64,000 bases of DNA from Bimastos eiseni (lineage: Eukaryota; Annelida; Clitellata; Crassiclitellata; Lumbricidae). Of the stretch, positions 38,618-51,339 are shown in pieces; position 1 is the stretch's first letter; each line of letters opens with the position of its first letter. The translations under genes were made by a program, and so were the position numbers. The notes below the pieces were generated by a model that saw nothing but the letters and a program-made list of their open reading frames with translations, did no database searches and was not told the DNA's origin. The stretch is from contig OY365818.1 of the NCBI GenBank assembly GCA_959347315.1, positions 3,528,681 through 3,592,680 on the forward strand, in the 5' to 3' direction.

Positions 38618-40187
38618 TAATATGATTTTTGAATGTGCACAGTTTTACATGATTTACTATTTAAATATGGTCACCTTAAACGCTACATTCAATGCAACAC
38701 AATAACATTTTTAATACTGCCCTTCATCCAATGTTCAAAAGCGCACACCGTCACACGTGACCACGCCACAGAGTATCATTGGTTCATAGACCCTATACAA
38801 CTCTATTGCTGACGGTCCCTGCACAATATCCGGTTCCGGGTAGAAGGATCAAACCGATACTCTACGCGTTGCAGACTAACTAATCAGGTATCGCACCACT
38901 TACACATCAATATAATCGTCATCATAAAATCAGGCCGCTTTGACTGGCCCGTATCCGCACCTGTATAGCCATAAAAACTGACAATATTCGTGAGGCAAGT
39001 GCTCGACATTCGTGCGTATATTGGAATCGTTTAACTGTACGACATTCGTGCGTGTAATGGAATCGTGCATAAATGCATAATGGTAGTGAACGCTTTGAAA
39101 TAGCCTATTTGAATGGTCGGAGAGGACAAACTTGATGGCGTCCAATTCGTTCAAACACGATTCTTCAGATGACGTCGGAGGTCTGCTGAACGGCAATTAA
39201 TTGGACAATTAATCCCAACATGAATAATCAGCATAAATTTATCATGCACTTAAAGCCACTATGTGGTTAGTGGTTACGATTTCCGATAATGGGTAGCGGT
39301 GAAGCGAGGTTTGCTGTTGGACTCTATTGGGGAGGGGAAGAGGCTGTATATGGAACGCTGGGAGGTAGCAAATGTATAAGGGAGAAAAACAGTCCTCTAA
39401 TCAACCCCTGTGGAGTTTTGGGCATGAACAGGCCCGCCGGAAGAAATTCCGGCTTCCAAGGCAGACAAAATTCCGGGCCCCTACCTGACGTGTTTAGGGA
39501 GTAGGCACCATAGGCTTTAATACCTGTTAGCAAATAATTTTAGTTGGTGAGAGATTGTGTAGATATAATGAGCCAACACGTAATGATGTGGGGCAATTAT
39601 CGTGCTTCGTAGTTTTGTAGCGCATTTTTAAATTGATATAGGCAGCGATTTGAAAACACCACTCATTCCCCAGTGCGAGATAATTTCGACGACCTATAGA
39701 TCGAATTTCTCCTTACCTGTGAGTTTCTAGAAGGAATGTATTTCTAATCACAATCGTTTTTTCATTCCAGGGGAGTCTTTAAAATGCGACATCCAGTGTA
39801 TTGGCATCCGGTAGACATACGCGACTTTAAAGTTGACCTCTCACACTTGACATTTGGTTTGCGCTAAGATGAACGCACGATTGGGTGGGTGATTGGTACG
39901 GGGATGTTGTGTGACTGGGTGGATAATTGGTGAATAGAAGAGAGTGTAATTGGGTGAGTGTTTTGTCGGTGGGTAGGTGAGTAGTGGGAGGTGATTGCCT
40001 AATTAAGCAGATATTTGGTTGATGAGTAAGCTTTAGGTCGATGAGTAGTTATTTGGTTGGTGAGCGATTAAAAAGGTGACTCAGTGGGTAATTGGGTGGA
40101 TGATTGGGTGAGGAAATGGATGGGTAACTGGATGGGTGATTGGGTTGGCGTTTAAGTGGGTCTTTTGGTGGATTCACGGGCGAATAG
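38618..40187. other. Intergenic / 3' flank of THSD1-like gene
   Basis: A SINE-like fragment with 'gacggtccctgcaca' and a reverse B-box-like word at 38806-38905. At 39390-39500 a segment rich in 'cccgccggaagaaattccgg' may be an eroded transposon end. 39875-40165 is a degenerate (tgggtgat)n repeat. No gene seen. Confidence 0.5.
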
Positions 40188-41398
40188 TTAATAGTAGAGT
40201 CGATCAGGGTCGAGGCTAGCTTGGCTGTTAGTACGCGAGGCGATTGTCTTTGGGGCAGAGGACACCTGGGCGCCGGCAAACCCAGCCCAGGGCGGGTGCT
40301 GCGACCAGGTGAGGGTATAGGCGTGAGGGTCCATCGTGAAGTAGGACCCTGGCAGCTGGGATACGTAATCATCGTACTCGAACTCGTCCGTCGTTATGAA
40401 GTCACACGGCGACTCATCTCTTACCGGATCCGGAAATAGATCAGTCCTTTCCAGGGTAAGTGACAGTTCGCCTGCTGAGGTCACGGACATCGGGGTGGCG
40501 GGGTACGAGGACCTCCCGTCGTGGGGCTTCAGATCGAGAGCCCTCAGCTGGTGAGGGTCGATGGGAGCCTCACGTCCCGGTCGCAGGTCGCGTATCTCGG
40601 CCAGTTGCGATCTCTTCGGGGGAATGAACCTCGCCTTCTGCAGAAGGGTGGGGTCGTTCGCTCTCTGGTCGGCCAGGTCGTCCTCCACGGACCTGTCGCC
40701 GGTCAGAGAGTCCCTACCCTCCACTGGCGGTCGCTTCTCGTAAACGAACGCCCCACCATCGTCATCCTCCTCCTCTTGCGCTGGCTTCTTGTTGCGACGC
40801 CGGTAAGAGTCCATCGGGATCTCCTCGCCCTTGGATCCCGCGCAGCCTCGCGCCGCCCACTTCCTCCTGGCCTCCGCCGAACCAAGGACGTCCTCATCGG
40901 GGTTCCGACGCTGCTGCCGCATCTGTAGCGCCTCCATCTTTGACGGCTGGTGATGGTGGGACGCCCGCGAGTGGCGCGACACGGCCGGAGACGCCCCTGG
41001 GACGGGCTTCCTCATCATGTCAGTTGGCGTCGATCCAGGCTGCGAGCCGGCCCGTACGCTGCCTGGGGTCCGCGGGGTTGCCTCGGCCAGAGACGGGCGC
41101 CTAGATCCCATCGGAGTACCCACCGCCGAAGAGGATTTTGGCTGGCATGACCCGCCGGTCCCAGCACCGGCGTCCCCTTGGCCAAGCAGGGCCTGGTGCG
41201 CAGGCGTGTGGAGCAGCTTGGCCCTGAGGCGACACTGGGCCACGTGATGGTGGCATACGAACCCAATGCTGACGATAACGATGAGGACGCAGAGGGAGAT
41301 TCCGGCAACGGTAACAGCGCTTTCCCAGATCGCCTGATGTGTTCCTCCCCCCGCGCCGCTCTTCTTCCGGTCAGTACGATGACCAGGTCCATCGTCCG
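40188..41398 (-). CDS. THSD1: THSD1-like last exon: juxtamembrane, transmembrane, cytoplasmic tail
   Basis: The acceptor cttctgtcag precedes 41398. Starts [15 protein letters not shown], transmembrane segment within [20 protein letters not shown], then a long Ser/Pro/Arg-rich, charged cytoplasmic tail. Near the C-terminus are acidic [20 protein letters not shown] and [12 protein letters not shown]. 'LPG.YF' recalls 'DLPGYFG' near the end of human THSD1. GC-rich, which opens long frames on the other strand; those are shadows. Confidence 0.88.
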
Positions 41399-44300
41399 CT
41401 GACAGAAGACAATACATGTAGTAGTCGCCATTGTATGGCTTTGTCGTAGTCATCATCGTCATCATCACCACCACCACAACCACCACCATCATCATCATCG
41501 TCGTCATTATTAGAAAAATTGAAATGAATGGAAACATCTGGCTAAAATTCCTCAAAAATTCGCTGTTATTGTTGTCATTTTTATTATTATCATCATCAGT
41601 ATTATCATTATTATTATCATTAATAGTATTACATTACTATTATTATTACTTTACTACTGTTATTATTATTTGCACTATTATAATAATTATTATTATGATT
41701 GTTATTATTATAATTTGATTATGATTGTTTACAATTTTAATTATAATAACAATTATTATTTTTATTCTTATTATATCGCTCATCTAGTAATTTCTTACCG
41801 ATCGCCGTGTATGTTGCGATAAATCCCTCGTTTCCTCTCATTTCAAACGGACCCCGACCTTGACTTTGCCCTAGACCTTGACCTTGCCCTAGACCTTGAC
41901 CGTCGCTTGAACCCCAGTACTCGACAAGCATCCGGTTCTGCGTCGTCGTTACCGGATGCGGAGCCGTTCCTCCGTTGCTGAAAACCAATAGGCTGTCGAC
42001 GTGCGAATGTCCGTCCCTGACTTTGACCCATGTCCTGGGGTTCCTCTCGTCAAGGTCAAACCGGTCGAAGGTCAACCGGACGACGTGACCTTGGCTGACC
42101 TCTATGCGCCACAGCGACGGAAGCCGACATCCGGTAGAAGACACCACGTGACCTTTTGATCCCGACAGTGCGCACCCGCATACGCACAAGGGGTCAGAGG
42201 TCACCGGATGTTCTGTTGGGGCCGTTCGCGCATGCGTTGCATCTGGAAAACGCAATAGACCGTTGAACATATTCCCAGGAAAAGGCGCTGCATAAATTTA
42301 TGTTTTTCCTGGAAAAGCAATTGCATTCGTTGAGTTAAATAGCGCGTGTTTGGTTTAGAAATATGATAAGTTCAAGGAAGGTATCGAAGCTAATGGCAAG
42401 GCAATTAGAAACGGTGAGATGTACAATGTAAAGAAATGTTGGGCAAGGAGAGAAGAGACAAAATGATGTCGAGTTAAAGAGGGTCGGGAACGGTAGAATG
42501 GTGCAGAGAAAAAGACAGGGAAAGGTAAATAAAATCACTACCACCTACCTCCTCCTCTTCCACCTCTTCCTTCTCTGCCTTCTCCTCTTCCTCCTCCTCT
42601 TCTCCAGTTTCCTTAAACACCTTTTTTATCGCAGCTCTTAACAGTTTATTATTTCACAGACGCGAATGGATGGAGTAGAATCGCAAATGTTGTGAAGTAT
42701 AAGAAGAAAAGAAAAATTGAACTGATTTGATAGTGACGGAATGGCAGAGTATTAGCATTCTACGGTAACAATTGCAAGGCAACGAGATATGAGGCAAACA
42801 AAGCTACTGAAATATAGGTATACCGCAAGTCAATTGTTAGCGAAAGAATTTGATACGGTTGGCAAGTGAAGACAACGAAGTAGGACTCTACCAATTACAG
42901 TCACATCAATCAATCAATCAAGTAATCAATCGATCAATCAATCAATCAATTATTTGATTCGACGACAGACAAATGTCCACTTCCACGTATTACTCTTATA
43001 ACAGTGTCTTCTATCATTTAATATTTGGCAGCAGACAGCCCAGCAATCTCGAAACATAATAGGCAAATGTATTGTATGATTGCTATAGCTGTGTGTTACG
43101 ATGACCTACCAGGACATTTTGGTTCGCCGCATGTCGACCAGTCGATGGTTGGACCAGGGCAGTGAATCGCCGCTCCCCCAATCGGGATAAAGGGGCGAGA
43201 GGGCGAAGAGGGAGAGGGAAGGTCGCAGGTTCGGAATCGACTTCTCTTCGTTCCACATCCGAAGCAGGGACTCCATTCGGACCAGGGACTCCAGCTGCCG
43301 CCATTCGACTCCTCTGTTAAACACACGAGGAAAGGTGCAACAAGGTTCATCAGCAAAATATTCAGCATGAACAACGTATCATAATTTTTTATTTCACTTT
43401 GAAATCTGTCTTATTGGCCGAGGTTGAACCGGGAGCGTCTCTGAGTAGATTTCTTGAAAAGGCGCTATATTAAGTCTCATTGATCGATTGATTGATCGAT
43501 CGATCGATTGATTGATTGAAATATGGCTGTAACTTTAATGACGTTGTAATGATACGATGGATGTTCAGTAGGTTTATTTAACAGACAATGTTGCGTAATA
43601 GTGGAAACTTTGTTCAAACAAGGAGTTTATCCCAGGGGGCAAAGCTAGAATGAGATATAGACATGCCCCGTCTTGCGTGGCGGGAAAACGCAGTTGTTGA
43701 TAGAGGGCGAAACGGTTTTGCTGATATTTTTGGTAAAAAAATGTCGATGATATGTTCTTAGTTGTAGAGTATTTTGGTTCTGTGCCTATAGTTCGAAGGT
43801 TCGATAGTTCGAAGGTTCGATAGTCCGAAGGTTCGATAGTCCGAAGGTTGCATGGTGTCCGGTCGACAGGTGATAAGATTCGGGTTTTAGTGGTAGCTGG
43901 ATTGAGGAAAAGAATTCTGTTTGGCTGGAATCTGGAATGCACAATTCTTTTCAGTCATCTAGCTTCCATTCAGGCATGATTCTTTTCATATCAATCCAGC
44001 TCCCAGTTTTACACATTCTTTTCATCAATTAATCTAGCTTCTAGTTAAATTAATGTCGTAGCATAGAACCTTCGGGCTATCGAACCTTCTGATTATCGAG
44101 CGGACACCAGGATTTTATGCCATACACTGATGTAGGCCTATAGTTGGTGTTTTATAGTTGACGGTTCGAAGTCCGTTAGATTGACACTTCCAATGTCGTT
44201 TAATTCCGGTTCATAGCCTTATAATGGCGCTAAATGATCATGCCAATACTCTATCGATAATCTGATTGTTGATTCGTATATCGCCGATGACAAATAGACA

Positions 44301-45884
44301 AGCCTTATCCTCCTCTGTGGGTTGGAACGTCTCGTTGGTTGGAAGTACTTTAATCAGTGGATGCGAAATGTGCGTGATGAACCGACATCTCCCATGCAGT
44401 GGCCTACACTTAGACTGGCAGTTGCAGCGCCAAGCCAAGGGTTTCGTGTTCAATTACTATCTAATAAAGCGGTCCATAGTATAGGCCATCCCGTAGAAGG
44501 GAAAATGTGTTCGACCCCACCCGGTCACATGTTCTATCTATGCTCCTAATTGTATTCGACATTTAATTTTATCGAAGGCCTTAACAGATCATTCGCGACA
44601 TCTCCAAATGTCTAAAGGCAACGATTTATATTGTTCTTTCAAGCCTTTTAACTGTTTAGATTTTCATCTTTTACACTTAATTCGTCGTCTTTCTTTATCA
44701 ATAATGCTTTTCACGATTATTTTTTACTTCTATGGCGGCCAAAGGATTGGGGTGAGAGAGACCTGGAGATCGGAGGAAGTTGGACAGAGGGAGAGAAGGA
44801 TGGAAAGAGGGAGGGAAGGAGGAGGGGAGAGAGGGAGGGAGAGAGAGAGAGAAGGATGGAGAGATGAGGAATGGAGTGAAGGTGGGAGAGAAGGAGGGTT
44901 TGAGAGGGAGGGAGGTCTATAGGAATGGATGGAGAGAGGAACGAGGGATCGGATGGATGAAGGGATGTAGAGGAGGATATTTCGAACTTCTGTGGCGGCC
45001 CAGAGACTGATGTAAGGAAGCCCTGGAGATGGGAGGGAGTCGGAGGGATGGAGAGAAATGGAGAGGGAGGAATCGGATGGATTGAGGGAGGGAGGGGTGC
45101 AGTGACCGTTCGATTTCCGTGTCTGGCAGTCGTAATTCTCGTTCCTTGTTGTCTGGCCAAATGTATAAAATATGACTGGCTGGAAGCCGTTGACGACGTC
45201 TACGATTTAATTAGGAGTCTTAACGACGGTTTTATGTGTCGTTCGCACGCCCCCGAAACAACCGAAAGAACCCTCTACCCCTTCCCTCGACCCCCACCCC
45301 ATGCCGCAAGAATAACCAACAGGGCCCCTGGCGATCAATGGTGACCATAAAACGACGATGGACGATCACCCACCCCAAGGTGAATGCACTCTCACCATCG
45401 TCATGAATTGTTGTTCGATATGTCTGCATGTCTGTCTGTGTCTGTCTGTGTCTGTCTGTGTCTGTCTGCGTCTGTCTGTGTCTGTCTGTGTCTGTCTGTG
45501 TCTGTCTGTGTCTGTCTGTGTCTGTCTGTGTCTGTCTGTGTCTGTCTGTGTCTGTCTGTGTATCCGCAGGTGTGTCTCTGTGTATTTCTCTACCCGTCTG
45601 TCTGTCTATGTCTGTCTGTCAGTCTGTCTGTCTCTCTCTCTCTCTGTCTGTATCTGTATCTGTCTGTCTGTCTGTATGTATGTATGTCTCTGTCTCTGTC
45701 TGTCTCTGTCTGTCTGTCTGTCTGTATGTCTCTCTCTCTGTATGCCAGTCTGTCTGTCTGTCTGTCTCTGTCTGTCTGTCTGTCTCTCTCTCTGTATGTC
45801 TGTCTGTCTGTCTCTCTCTCTGTCTGTCTGTCTGTCTCTCTGTCTGTCTGTCTGTCTGTCTCTGTCTGTCTGTCTGTTTCTCTC

Positions 45885-45919
<35 letters not shown>

Positions 45920-48900
45920 GTATGTCTGTCTGTCTGTCTGTCTCTGTCTGTCTGTCTGTCTGTCTCTGTCTGTCTGTCTATCTCTGTCTGTCTGTCTGTC
46001 TGTCTCTGTCTATCTGTCTCTCTCTGTCTGTCTCTCTGTCTGTCTGTCTGTCTGTCTGTCTCTGTCTGTCTGTCTGTCTGTCTCTGTCTGTCTCTCTCTC
46101 TCTGAATCGTCAGTCGATAGTCTTGAGTTCACGATCTATCGACCATCGAACCATCAAACACAAAAATAACGGCGCCACATGAGCAATTGGACAAGAAATC
46201 CCGGCGAGGGCAGAAATAAGCTTCGACATTTCTGTTTAACCTGCATCCCATGCTAACAGCCATGCTGAGTCGGTGGGAAATAGAGACGGCGAGGGTGAGG
46301 ACTAGTCTGCGCATGTCCACTGGCTCTCATAGACAGAGGTCATGTGAAAATCATGTGGCCAGCAATTAACGCCCGTGGCTGCATCGCAATGCCGGTTACT
46401 GCTTGTAGAGAACAAGTATGGTCAACGTCGCCCTTTCCTTTATTCAGCCTTGGGACTGGCAACACTTGAAGGCGCAAACTATGTGCCTATATAAGCTGAT
46501 ACAAACATACACTCACACCCACATTAGCAAACACGCACACACAAACCTTCGAACACTTCTGTGTACATATATATACAGTGTATTTATAACCTGATATTAT
46601 TTATGAGGCATATATAAGATGTGCATTATATATATATACAGCGTATATATATATATACAAAATGTGTGTATAATATGTAGTTTATATGCAAAATGTACAT
46701 ATATATATATAAATAATGAATATATATATATTCTATATATTGCGTATAATGTAAAGTGTGCATATAAATAATGAATGTGTATATATATAAAATGAATATA
46801 TATGTGTAAATTATATATATATATATATTATATATATACACGGGGTCTTGGCGCCCATTGGCGATGGTCATCACACAACGTGTCGTCTGCCCGCATTGGT
46901 CTCTGGATCGTAAAGGAAGTAGGAGGAGGACGCCATCTTTGCCTCTCCCCTTCTGACCCTGGGGCGCCATTATTGCGACCCCGCTGTCGGCAGCCCCATC
47001 AGGCGATCGCCCCATGACCCTCTCAGACCAAACAAACTAACGGCGCTATATGAATCACTCGACAATAAACCTCAGTAAATCTTAACGGCGCCGACTCCAA
47101 CACCAGTATGCGTCAGAGTCGCACGGAGTAGGATAAGATTAAGATGACGTGATGACCGAACACGGTGCGAACTGTTATGTTAATGGCACGACAACGACCG
47201 GTGATGTCGGAAACTATGGTCAACTGTTCACATCGGGAACTGGATCTTATCCGTCCACGTGCGATTGTCTTTAATGCTCGTGACCATGTATAATTTATTA
47301 CCTGAGTTTGTGGATGACGGTTTCAGGGAGGAACGTGAAAGGAGAGAAAGGGAAGGAAGGAAAGGGAAGGAAGGAAAGGGGATGGAAGGGAAGAGATGGG
47401 AAGAAAATTTAATGGGTATAAAGGCACGGAAGGAAAAGGAATGGAGGAGAAGGGAAGGGAATGGAAGGGAAGGAAGAGAAGGAAGGGGAAGGGAAGAGAA
47501 GAAAAAGGGAAAGGATGGAAAAGGAAGAGAAGAGAAAGGCAGAAAAGGGATGAAAATAGAATGGAAGTAAAGGCAAGTCTAGGCAAGGAAGGACAGTGAA
47601 GAGGAGAGAGGGACAGAGAAGGAAAGAGAAGATATGGGAAGGAAAGAGAAAAGAATGGATGGATAGGAAGAGAAAGGAGCAGACGGTTAGGAAGGACAGA
47701 AAATAAAGAGAATGAAAGGGAAGGGACAGGGAAGGGAAGGAAGGAAAGAAGGGTAGGGGAATAATAGCGGGGGAAATGTGACCTGGCGATGAAGGGGTCC
47801 ATTGATTTTGTCATTACATCTAAGATGGCGTGAGGCCGAGAGGAGCCGAGCATAGCCGAGCAGAGATCCGGGCGTCTAATCCGAGACCGAAAGACCGAAC
47901 GACGTAGATCAATCGCCGATGACAGCAGCGCTAATCCTCCGAGGAGGACGACGAGGAAGAATAATGGGAGGAATAGGAGGAGGAGGAGGAGGAAGGCGTG
48001 GGAGGAAACAATGAAGAGGAGAAGAAGGAAAAGACGAAGAAGATGAGGAGTTTGAAAAGAAGGAAGAACGCGAGGAAGAATAAAAGAAAGAAAAGGAGGA
48101 ATATGAGCAGGAGAAAGGAAAATTATAAGATGATGAGGATAAAACAGGAGGACAATGGGAGGAGAAAAGATGAGGAAAAGTAACCAAAAGGAGGAAGCTG
48201 AGGAGGAGGAGGAGGAGGAGGAAGAAAATGAGGACATCGAGAGAGAAGTAGGAGGAGAGATGAGATCAATAAACCAGAGTGATAGATGAGGAGAAATGGG
48301 AGAGGGAAGAATTGGAGAAGAATATGGTGAGTAGGAAAAGAGGCAGAAGAGGAGGAGCAAGTGGAGAAGGAATCGCGAGAGGAGGAGGAGGAGGAGGAGG
48401 ATGAAGAATACGGTGCTAATGTCCAGCGATTGACAAGAGGAAGGAGAAAGGGGATGTGGACATCGATCGCCGAAATTAATGACCTCTGCTTGGCAGAGGC
48501 AGAGGCAGCATCTTCCCTCCTCTTCCTCCTCCTCTTCCACCTCTTCCTTCTCTGCCTTCTCCTCTTCCTCCTCCTCTTCCTCCACCACCACCTCCTCCTC
48601 TTCCACCTCTTCCTTCTCTGCCTTCTCCTCTTCCTCCTCCTCTTCCTCCACCACCACCTCCTCCTCTTCCACCTCTTCCTTCTCTGCCTTCTCCTCTTCC
48701 TCCTCCTCTTCCTCCACCACCACCTCCTCCTCTTCCGCCTCTTCCTTCTCTGCCTTCTCCTCTTCCTCCTCCTCTTCCTCCACCACCACCTCCTCCTCTT
48801 CCGCCTCTTCCTTCTCTGCCTTCTCCTCTTCCTCCTCCTCTTCTCCAGTTTCCTTAAACACCTTTTTTATCGCAGCTCTTAACGGTTTATTATTTCACAG

Positions 48901-51246
48901 ACGCGAATGCAAATAGCAGTTTTCACTTCATGGAATATGCAATTCTAAAATAATAATGCCTAAGTATCGGAATATTATAGGCCTAAAGCAAATTCTGTGC
49001 TGGATATTGCCACGTTAGCTTAGAAATTCGCGAAGGAGCGTTTTGCAAAAAATTCATATCGCCAGAGCGATCCGTTTGTGAGCAGAAAGAAGAAAATTCG
49101 GCTTTTGGGGTTAGATAACGATTTACAAGTAACATTAGAACCTAGTACGTAAATATCAGGACCTATTAATTAGGGGTTCTGAATAATTATTATTATTAAA
49201 TGGACGATTTCTAAAGCGCCGTTACACAGACAGGCCGCTACAAGGGCGCTTAACAATAACACGATCAGTAACAAGAAAAACCATGCTGCGACAATAACTA
49301 GGCCTACACGAACTGTGCAATGTAGAGCAGTTCAGCAGGGATGATGCCATCCTCAACAGGTGAGATTTGAATGGACCGTTTCCAGATGGTCTGGTAACCA
49401 AAAGAAAGATGTGTTTCATGCGAAGTGACACCATGAGTGACCGCACCGGGTGACACCAACCGTAGTGGCGCCTGTGCTCGTGAATAAGTTGGTGCCCAGC
49501 ACTTGGCTTTCGGATGGCGCTTTAGAAGATTACGACACGAGCTGTTTGAGCTCCATTTTATCTCTATTTCGTAAGCGCTGGAAACTCGCTTTCTTCGAGT
49601 CTCGATCTTCCGTGGTCAGGTCGCAATCGCTTCTGGTAGGTATCTTTCACAGGCACTGAGATCTACACTTCCCTTCCCTTCTCTTTCGTTCCCTGCGTAT
49701 GATGTGACTGAAAATGGTGATTATTATTTATATCGAATGTCGACGAATTGTGCAATTCGAAGCAAAAAATGTGCATATGTCGAAATCTACTGCAGATTGT
49801 GTGCCGAAAATAGTCCCATTGACCAAGAAATCTTTTAGTATAAATCTTTTAACAAATTTTCTGAATCAGTTATTAGAATTACAGAATTACATCTAAATTC
49901 TAATACTCGACAGTCCGCGACTCCTTCGTTTCGCTGTACCTGACCTTGTGTTTAATCAGAAAAGTCCTCCGCACGCGGACGAATGGAAAACAGCGGAAGT
50001 CTCGGCTTACGTTTATGAATATTTCTCTCGTATAATTGATCATGTTTTTAATATGGCGGCCATGGGAGGAGGCCACCCGTTTGGCAGCGACTGTGGCACA
50101 CATACTCAATGTCACTGGACTACGGCGTTTCGAGTTCCCCGGCAAACACTAGAGGACGCCACGACATGAAAAGGTAGGTAGCCAGCGGTCGACAGGCGGC
50201 GTGTTTACTTGGCCAGGAATAATTAGTTCGTAACCGAAGACACGAATCTCTTTCGTCACCCGTCAACAGATGGAGCCACGATGCGAAAGGTACGCGCTGA
50301 GCGGCTCCAGGTGATCTGTCGTTCGTGTGGCGTACGCTGGTTGTCTGCTCACCTGCTGGCGAGTACTGTCTTGGAACCAGATGAAACGAAGTTTGTCTGA
50401 GTGGTCGGATGTGCTCATTAATAATAGACCCGGCGAGATTATATAAGACTCAATATTAGCGTTGAAGCAAATGCAATACTAGAACTTTTAACAATGTTTG
50501 CATTCAGTTTTCTATCAACGTCTGAGGCGACTCAATTGAACTAACTGAGTTATTCAATATCCATATTTTAAAGATCTTTGTTGCATATATATAGGTCTAA
50601 TTATGCTAAGCTACACAAAGTCACAGGCTCTATTTATTCAATTCGATTAATAATTTATTGTATTGAGAACTACCAAGAGGCAAGCGGAGCATTACGCGAA
50701 AACAAAGGCCTGCTAACGGAACGCTCTGGCGATATCAAAATTTTTGCGAACTGTTTTTATGAGAATTTCAAAGTCAGCGACACTACTTTCAACACATGTA
50801 GATAATTACATTTAAATTCCGAAATTTAGACATTTTTAGTTGCGATTAGCGCATTCGTCTTTATTCGATATAAATAAGAAGCGACTGTCCCATTCACATC
50901 ATCTGAAGGCATGCTGACGGGCTATTTGAATATGCAAATCAGGCGCGTTAGTTGTAAAACCACGGCGTCACTCTGAATCTGAGAATTTCCGATCACTGGA
51001 ACACTGGCGATCGGATGCAGATAGACACAGAAACAATTTCAGGGACGAAGTGGCGCAGTCGTCAGGCCAGTTATATTTCTATATGTATATAGGTCTATTA
51101 CACACCATACCAACTATATATATATATATATATTGGGTGGGTGGGTGGATGGATGGATTGATAGCTGGATAACTAGATAGATAAATAGATAGATAGTTTA
51201 ATAGATGGATAAATAGATAGATACATAGATAGATAGATAAATAGAT

Positions 51247-51339
<93 letters not shown>

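Noticed and set aside
40221..41402. Several open frames opposite the THSD1-like last exon
   Set aside because: Shadow frames of a GC-rich real exon. The minus-strand frame has the transmembrane segment and homology.
45358..46182. Frames of 225-274 codons with Ser/Val/Cys/Leu runs
   Set aside because: All three frames of a TCTG/TCTGTG microsatellite are open; no domain or splice context.
47323..48861. 512-codon minus-strand frame starting with Glu/Lys/Val-rich repeats
   Set aside because: Open because of a 66-bp (22-codon) minisatellite and one-sided purine tracts. The rest turns into hydrophobic Ser/Leu/Phe-rich translation of GGA repeats. No domain and no promoter seen.
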